From JAIBJN01 sp963748205 (GTDB taxonomy: Bacteria; Actinomycetota; Thermoleophilia; Gaiellales; Gaiellaceae), in the NCBI GenBank assembly GCA_963748205.1, contig CAVVIB010000019.1:1-64000 (forward strand): 64,000 bases of DNA. Direction: 5' to 3'. The notes beneath the pieces were generated by a model. The model worked only from the letters and a program-made list of their open reading frames with translations. It was not told where the DNA came from and made no database searches. Position numbers and translations under genes: made by a program. This document shows positions 59,673 through 64,000 of the stretch, one piece after another (the stretch's first letter is position 1; every line of letters starts with the position of its first letter).

Positions 59673-60344
59673 ATGCCGGACGTGACGGCGCTCCTGAGCG
59701 CGCGGGGGATCGCCCGGAGCTTCGGCCGGCACGCTGCCCTCGAGGCGACCGATCTCGACGTGCGCGGCGGCGAGGTCCTCGGCCTCGTGGGCCCGAACGG
59801 CGCCGGGAAATCCACGCTCGTCTCGATCCTCGCCGGCGCGCTCTCCCCGGACGCCGGCACCGTCGTGCACGCCGACCCGGCCCCGCGTGTCGGCTGGGTG
59901 CCGCAGCGTCCCGCCCAGTACGGCCGGCTGACGCCGCGCGAGAACCTGGAGCTCTTCGCCCGGCTCGAGGGCGTCTCCGAGCCGGAGGCCGCGGCCGCGC
60001 ACCTCGTCGAGGTCGTCGAGCTGCCCGACGACGGCCGCCTGAGCGCCGAGCTCTCGCTCGGCAACCAGCAGCGCCTCAACCTCGCCGTCGCCCTGCTGGC
60101 CGACCCGAACGTCCTCCTGCTGGACGAGCCGACCTCGTCGCTCGACCCGCGGCAGCGGCGCCGCTTCTGGGAGCTCGCCCGCGCGGTGCGCGACCGCGGC
60201 GGCGCCGTCGTCTTCGTCACCCAGAACCTCGAGGAGCTCCAGCGCTTCGCCGACCGCGTGGTCGTCCTCCTCGACGGCCGGCTCGTCTTCGACGGCTCGG
60301 CCGAGGAGTACGCGCGCTCGCCGGAGGCCGACGTCTTCGCGTGA
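59673..60344 (+). CDS. ABC transporter ATP-binding protein
   Basis: 223 residues. Walker A GPNGAGKSTLV, Q-loop in WVPQRPAQYGRLT, signature LSLGNQQRLNLAVALL (G-N-Q-Q-R variant) and Walker B VLLLDEPTSSLD. Pairs with the permease that starts in its stop codon (GTGA). ABC-2 type exporter; substrate unknown. Confidence 0.93.
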   Translation: MPDVTALLSARGIARSFGRHAALEATDLDVRGGEVLGLVGPNGAGKSTLVSILAGALSPDAGTVVHADPAPRVGWVPQRPAQYGRLTPRENLELFARLEGVSEPEAAAAHLVEVVELPDDGRLSAELSLGNQQRLNLAVALLADPNVLLLDEPTSSLDPRQRRRFWELARAVRDRGGAVVFVTQNLEELQRFADRVVVLLDGRLVFDGSAEEYARSPEADVFA

Positions 60345-61691
60345 CCGCCGTCCGGCTGCTCCTCGCGAAGGACCTGCGCATCCTGCGCCGCTCGCCCGCG
60401 CTGCTCGCGGCGCTCATCCTCTACCCGCTGCTCGTGGCGCTGCTCGTCGGGCTCGTCGTGCGCTTCGCGTCCGACCAGCCGCGCGTCGCGCTCGTCGACC
60501 TCGACGGCCTCCCGCAGGAGCTGACGATCGCCGGCGAGCGGTTCGACGTCGAGAACGTGATCGAGCAGGTCAACGACAAGGCCGAGCTCGTGCCCATGTC
60601 GGAGGAGGAGGCCGAGCGGCAGCTCGAGACAGGAGAGGTGACGGCGGCGATCGTCGTGCCGCGCGGGTTCGCCGCGAAGCTGCGGGGCATGGTCGAGAGC
60701 CCGGAGCTCGTCCTGCGCCTCGGGCGCGGCGGGCCTAGCGAGCCGCTTCGAGCTCCAGACCGAGGCGCTCGTCTTTCGCCTCAACCGGCTGCTCCAGGAG
60801 GCGTACATCGCGGCGAACCTCGAGTACGTGACGCTGCTCGTCGAGGGGGGCCAGGCCGACTTCCTCGGCGAGGAGTTCGATGTCGTCGGCCTCGACGAGG
60901 CCGGGCGCCTGCTCGACGAGCTGCGCGAGCGCACGGACGACCCCGAGGCGCTCGACGAGATCGACGAGCTCGCCAACTTCGTGAGCGAGGCGCGCCTGGC
61001 GCTCGAGCAGACCGACGAGACGCTGCGCGCCACCGCGAACCCGATCCAGCTTCGCACCGACAGCGAGGCCGGACGCACCTGGCTCCTGGGCGCGCAGCTC
61101 CAGGCCATCGCGCTCGCGCTGACGCTCTCCTTCGTCTGCGTCCTCCTCGCCGCGGGCGCGATCGCCGCGGAGCGGGACGAGAACGTCGTCGGCCGGCTCG
61201 TCCGCGGGCTCGTCGGCCTGCGCGAGCTGGTGACGGCGAAGGTCCTGCTCGGCGCGGTGATCGCGCTCGCGCTCGGCCTCGTCCTCGCGGTCGTGTTCGG
61301 GGTGGCGACCGAAGTGGGCGGGGTCGACGGGGGCCAGCCCTGGAGTCGTCTGCCGCTCCTCGCCGTCGGGCTCCTCCTCGCCGGAGCAGCGTTCGGCGCG
61401 TTCGGGGTCCTCCTCGGGGTGCTCGCGCGCGAGTCCAGGGCCGCCGTCCTGGTCGCGTTCCTCGTCACGCTGCCGCTCGTCCTCATCGGCGTCATCCCCT
61501 CCGCGTCGGTCCCGGTCGCCGGCTGGATCTCCACCGTCTTCCCCTTTGCGCACGCGGTCGACTTCTTCGAGTCGGCGCTCTTCGCGCTCGACCCGTGGCG
61601 CGAGGTCGGCATCGCCACCGTGTGGCTCCTCGGCCTCACCGTGGCGTTCGCGACGGCCGCCAGGATGGGCGTGCGAAGATTCCTCGCGTGA
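60341..61691 (+). CDS. ABC-2 type permease, one frameshift
   Basis: About 450 residues. One N-terminal helix (SPALLAALILYPLLVALLVG), a long extracytoplasmic domain, and a cluster of five helices at the C-terminus (LALTLSFVCVLLAAGAIAAE, VLLGAVIALALGLVLAVVFG and onwards), as in ABC-2 membrane permeases. A one-base shift near 60735 lies in the extracytoplasmic domain (LRLGRGG to LASRFELQTEAL). GTG start overlapping the ATPase gene by 4 bases; its stop overlaps hemB. Confidence 0.87.
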
Positions 61692-62659
61692 GTACGTTCC
61701 CCGTCACCCGGTTGCGCCGCTTCCGGCGCACGGCCGCGCTTCGCTCGCTCGTGCGCGAGACGCGGCTTTCGCTCGACGACTTCGTCTACCCGCTCTTCGC
61801 CTGCCCGGGCCAGGGGGTCGAGCGGCCGCTCGAAGGGCTGCCGGGGATCGCGCAGCGCTCGGTCGACAAGCTCTGTGAGGAGGCGGCCGACGCGCACCGT
61901 CTCGGCGTGAGCGCGGTGCTCCTCTTCGGCATCCCCGAGGAGAAGGACGAGGCCGCCTCGGGCGCCTACGACGAGGACGGGATCGTCCAGCAGGCCCTCC
62001 GTGCCCTGCGCGAGCAGGTGCCTGGGCTCGTGCTCCTCACCGATGTCTGTCTCTGCGAGTACACGTCGCACGGCCATTGCGGGCTCGTCGAGGGCGACGA
62101 GGTGCTGAACGACGTCTCGCTCGAGCTCCTGGCAAAGACGGCCGTCAGCCATGCCGAGGCCGGGGCCGACGCCGTCTGCCCGAGCGACATGCTCGACGGC
62201 CGGGTCGGTGCCATCCGCGGCGCGCTCGACGGCGAGGGATTCGAGCAGCTCCCGATCGTCGCCTACTCGGCCAAGTACGCCTCCGCCTTCTACGGGCCGT
62301 TCCGCGAGGCCGCCGAGTCGACGCCCGCGTTCGGCGACCGGCGCAGCTACCAGATGGATCCACCGAACGTCCGCGAGGCGCTGCGCGAGTGCGAGCTCGA
62401 TCTCGCAGAGGGCGCCGACGCGATCATGGTCAAGCCGGCGCTTCCGTACCTCGACGTGATCCGCGCGGCCCGCGAGCGCTTCGACGCGCCTCTCTTTGCC
62501 TACAACGTCAGCGGCGAGTACGCGATGGTGAAGGCCGCGGCCGCGAAGGGCTGGCTGGACGAGCGCCAGGCCGCCGTCGAGGGCCTCACCGCGATCAAGC
62601 GCGCGGGCGCCGACGTGATCGTCTCGTACTGGACGAAGGAGCTGGCCGGGTGGATCTGA
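61688..62659 (+). CDS. hemB: Delta-aminolevulinic acid dehydratase (porphobilinogen synthase)
   Basis: 323 residues, GTG start overlapping the permease stop. Condenses two 5-aminolevulinate to porphobilinogen. RLRRFRRTAALRSLVRETRL, the Zn-type Cys cluster DVCLCEYTSHGHCG, active-site Lys in IVAYSAKYASAFYGP and Schiff-base Lys in DAIMVKPALPYLD. First haem gene of the pair hemB-hemL. Confidence 0.97.
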   Translation: MSTFPVTRLRRFRRTAALRSLVRETRLSLDDFVYPLFACPGQGVERPLEGLPGIAQRSVDKLCEEAADAHRLGVSAVLLFGIPEEKDEAASGAYDEDGIVQQALRALREQVPGLVLLTDVCLCEYTSHGHCGLVEGDEVLNDVSLELLAKTAVSHAEAGADAVCPSDMLDGRVGAIRGALDGEGFEQLPIVAYSAKYASAFYGPFREAAESTPAFGDRRSYQMDPPNVREALRECELDLAEGADAIMVKPALPYLDVIRAARERFDAPLFAYNVSGEYAMVKAAAAKGWLDERQAAVEGLTAIKRAGADVIVSYWTKELAGWI

Positions 62660-63924
62660 CGGCGAGCGGCCTCTTCCGCCGCGCGCGCAAGGTCATCCCC
62701 GGCGGCGTCAACTCACCGGTCCGCGCGTGGGGCGCGGTCGGCGCGGAGGAGCCGTTCTTCGCCGCCCGCGGCGAGGGGCCGTACATCTGGGACGCCGACG
62801 GGAAGCGCTACGTCGACTGGGTCATGTCCTGGGGGCCGCTCGTCTTCGGGCATGCCGACCCCGAGGTCGTCGAGGCCGTGCAGGAGGCCGCCGCCGACGG
62901 GACGACGTTCGGCGCGCCGACCGAGCGCGAGGTCGAGCTGGCCGAGGAAATCGTCGACGCGGTGCCGTCCGTGGAGCAGGTGCGTCTCGTCTCCTCCGGC
63001 ACCGAGGCGGCGATGAGCGCCCTGCGGCTCGCGCGCGGCTTCACGCGGCGCGACCGCGTCCTCAAGTTCACGGGCTGCTACCACGGCCACGCCGACGGGC
63101 TGCTGGCCGAGGCCGGCTCCGGCCTTGCGACGCTCGGCCTCCCGGCCACACCGGGCGTGCCCGTGGGCGCGGCCGGCGACACCGTCTTGACCGCGTACAA
63201 CGACGTCGACGCCGCGGCGGCCGCGGTCGAGCGCTACGGCGAGGGGCTGGCGGCGATCATCGTCGAGCCGGTCGCCGGGAACATGGGCGTCGTCCCGCCC
63301 GACCCCGGCTTCCTCGAGGTGCTCCGCGCGCTCTGCGACGCGTCCGGAGCGCTGCTCGTCTTCGACGAGGTCATCACCGGGTTCCGCGTGGCGCGCGGCG
63401 GAGCGCAGGAGCTCTACGGCGTCACGCCAGACCTGACGGTGCTGGGCAAGATCGCCGGCGGAGGGCTGCCGCTCGCCGCCTTCGGTGGCCGCGGCGACGT
63501 GATGGCCGAGCTGGCCCCGTCCGGGCCTGTGTACCAGGCGGGAACCCTCTCCGGGAATCCGCTCGCGACCGCGGCCGCACTCGTCGTCCTGCGCCGGCTG
63601 CGGGATCCCGCCGTCTACGAGCGCCTCGAGGAGCTCGGCGCCCGGCTCGAGGCTGGGCTGAGCGACGCCGCGCAGGGACAGCCGGTCGCTCTCCAGCGCG
63701 TCGGGGCCATGGCGACGCTGTTCTTCCGCGAGAGTCCCGTGCGGAACTTCCGCGACGCGTCGGAGAGCGACACGGAGCGCTTCGCCGCGTGGTTCCGACA
63801 TCTGCTGGCCAACGGGATCTACGTGGCGCCCTCGCAGTACGAGGCGCTCTTCCTCTCCACGGCCCACGGCGACGCGGAGATCGACGCGACCGTGGAGGCG
63901 GCGCGTGAGTTCTTCGGCCGCTGA
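62650..63924 (+). CDS. hemL: Glutamate-1-semialdehyde 2,1-aminomutase
   Basis: 424 residues, GTG start overlapping hemB by 10 bases. PLP enzyme giving 5-aminolevulinate by the C5 pathway. LFRRARKVIPGGVNSPVRAW, VSSGTEAAMSALRLARGFT, FTGCYHGHADGLLAEAGSG, FDEVITGFRVARGGAQELYG and PLP Lys in TVLGKIAGGGLPLAAFGG. Makes the substrate of HemB, fitting the operon order. Confidence 0.97.
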   Translation: MDLTASGLFRRARKVIPGGVNSPVRAWGAVGAEEPFFAARGEGPYIWDADGKRYVDWVMSWGPLVFGHADPEVVEAVQEAAADGTTFGAPTEREVELAEEIVDAVPSVEQVRLVSSGTEAAMSALRLARGFTRRDRVLKFTGCYHGHADGLLAEAGSGLATLGLPATPGVPVGAAGDTVLTAYNDVDAAAAAVERYGEGLAAIIVEPVAGNMGVVPPDPGFLEVLRALCDASGALLVFDEVITGFRVARGGAQELYGVTPDLTVLGKIAGGGLPLAAFGGRGDVMAELAPSGPVYQAGTLSGNPLATAAALVVLRRLRDPAVYERLEELGARLEAGLSDAAQGQPVALQRVGAMATLFFRESPVRNFRDASESDTERFAAWFRHLLANGIYVAPSQYEALFLSTAHGDAEIDATVEAAREFFGR

Positions 63925-64000
63925 GCTCTCGGTCTGGGACGTGATCGCCGGCGAGGCCGAGCGCGAGAGCGCGCTCTGGGCCGCGGCGCTCCGACCGATG
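63905..64000 (+). CDS. Start of an unidentified gene (cut by window edge)
   Basis: GTG at 63905 opens a frame that overlaps hemL by 20 bases and runs to the edge: VSSSAAELSVWDVIAGEAER and on through LWAAALRPM. Too short to identify. The overlap suggests it belongs to the hem operon. Confidence 0.5.
   Translation, partial: MSSSAAELSVWDVIAGEAERESALWAAALRPM

Noticed and set aside
1..64000. CRISPR array, prophage or insertion sequence
   Set aside because: No regularly spaced direct repeats, no transposase, integrase or structural phage genes were found on either strand.

Overview
This is high-GC DNA with dense gene packing, many GTG/TTG starts and overlapping stop/start codons. The gene content suggests an actinomycete-type (Actinomycetota) chromosome: CIRCE-controlled groESL, a DtxR-family regulator, MqnD of the futalosine menaquinone route, PaaABCD and SipW/TasA-type secretion. 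Class Thermoleophilia (Gaiellales/Solirubrobacterales-like) is my best guess, but that is inference. No plasmid, phage, IS element or CRISPR array is evident.

Region 1 (1-10245) is a tandem duplication of a unit of about 5.17 kb: MFS transporter 3' part, double-CIRCE promoter, groES, groEL, terminator, alaX-like editing protein, a convergent molybdopterin oxidoreductase, ygfZ-like folate-binding protein and tRNA-Arg. The junction (about 5067/5068) fuses a 3'-truncated tRNA-Arg to a 5'-truncated MFS gene. The MFS and promoter parts differ by roughly one base in ten between copies, mostly silently, while groES to tRNA are almost identical.

Region 2 (10.3-17.1 kb) holds small metabolic and unknown genes: DUF2652, PPOX/cupin pair, DUF421 protein, BtuF-like binding protein, Rieske protein, ornithine cyclodeaminase, GNAT acetyltransferase and DtxR-type regulator. 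Region 3 (17.1-28 kb) holds mqnD and a catabolic island: thiolase, aldehyde dehydrogenase, class III aminotransferase, EthD-like protein, three enoyl-CoA hydratase/isomerase paralogs (one PaaG-like), an LtrA protein and an HtrA-like protease.

Region 4 (28-38 kb) is mostly cell-surface: lipoproteins, a TasA-like / SipW-type peptidase / fibronectin-III cluster, a TolB-like propeller lipoprotein, a Vps62-domain membrane protein and an LVIVD-repeat exported protein. At 38.1-38.7 kb there are gene remains (a cupin with its middle deleted and the first 36 codons of recN) ahead of a GH16-like gene. Region 5 (39.4-42.4 kb) is paaABCD divergent from a TetR-family repressor, with a PaaR-type operator between them. 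Region 6 (42.5-50.4 kb) has an M36 metalloprotease, a diacylglycerol-kinase-like gene and a 2-oxoacid dehydrogenase operon (E1 alpha, E1 beta, E2) whose two intergenic gaps are each filled by a long symmetrical palindrome. Region 7 (50.4-64 kb) carries a CHRD protein, phosphodiesterase, pcm, GtrA and two GT87-like membrane proteins, a YmdB-type phosphoesterase, an M23-like protein, an ABC exporter and hemB-hemL.

About ten genes are broken by single-base shifts. Their spread across unrelated housekeeping-type genes makes base-calling errors a serious alternative to genuine pseudogenes. Those genes are given as single loci with the break position stated.
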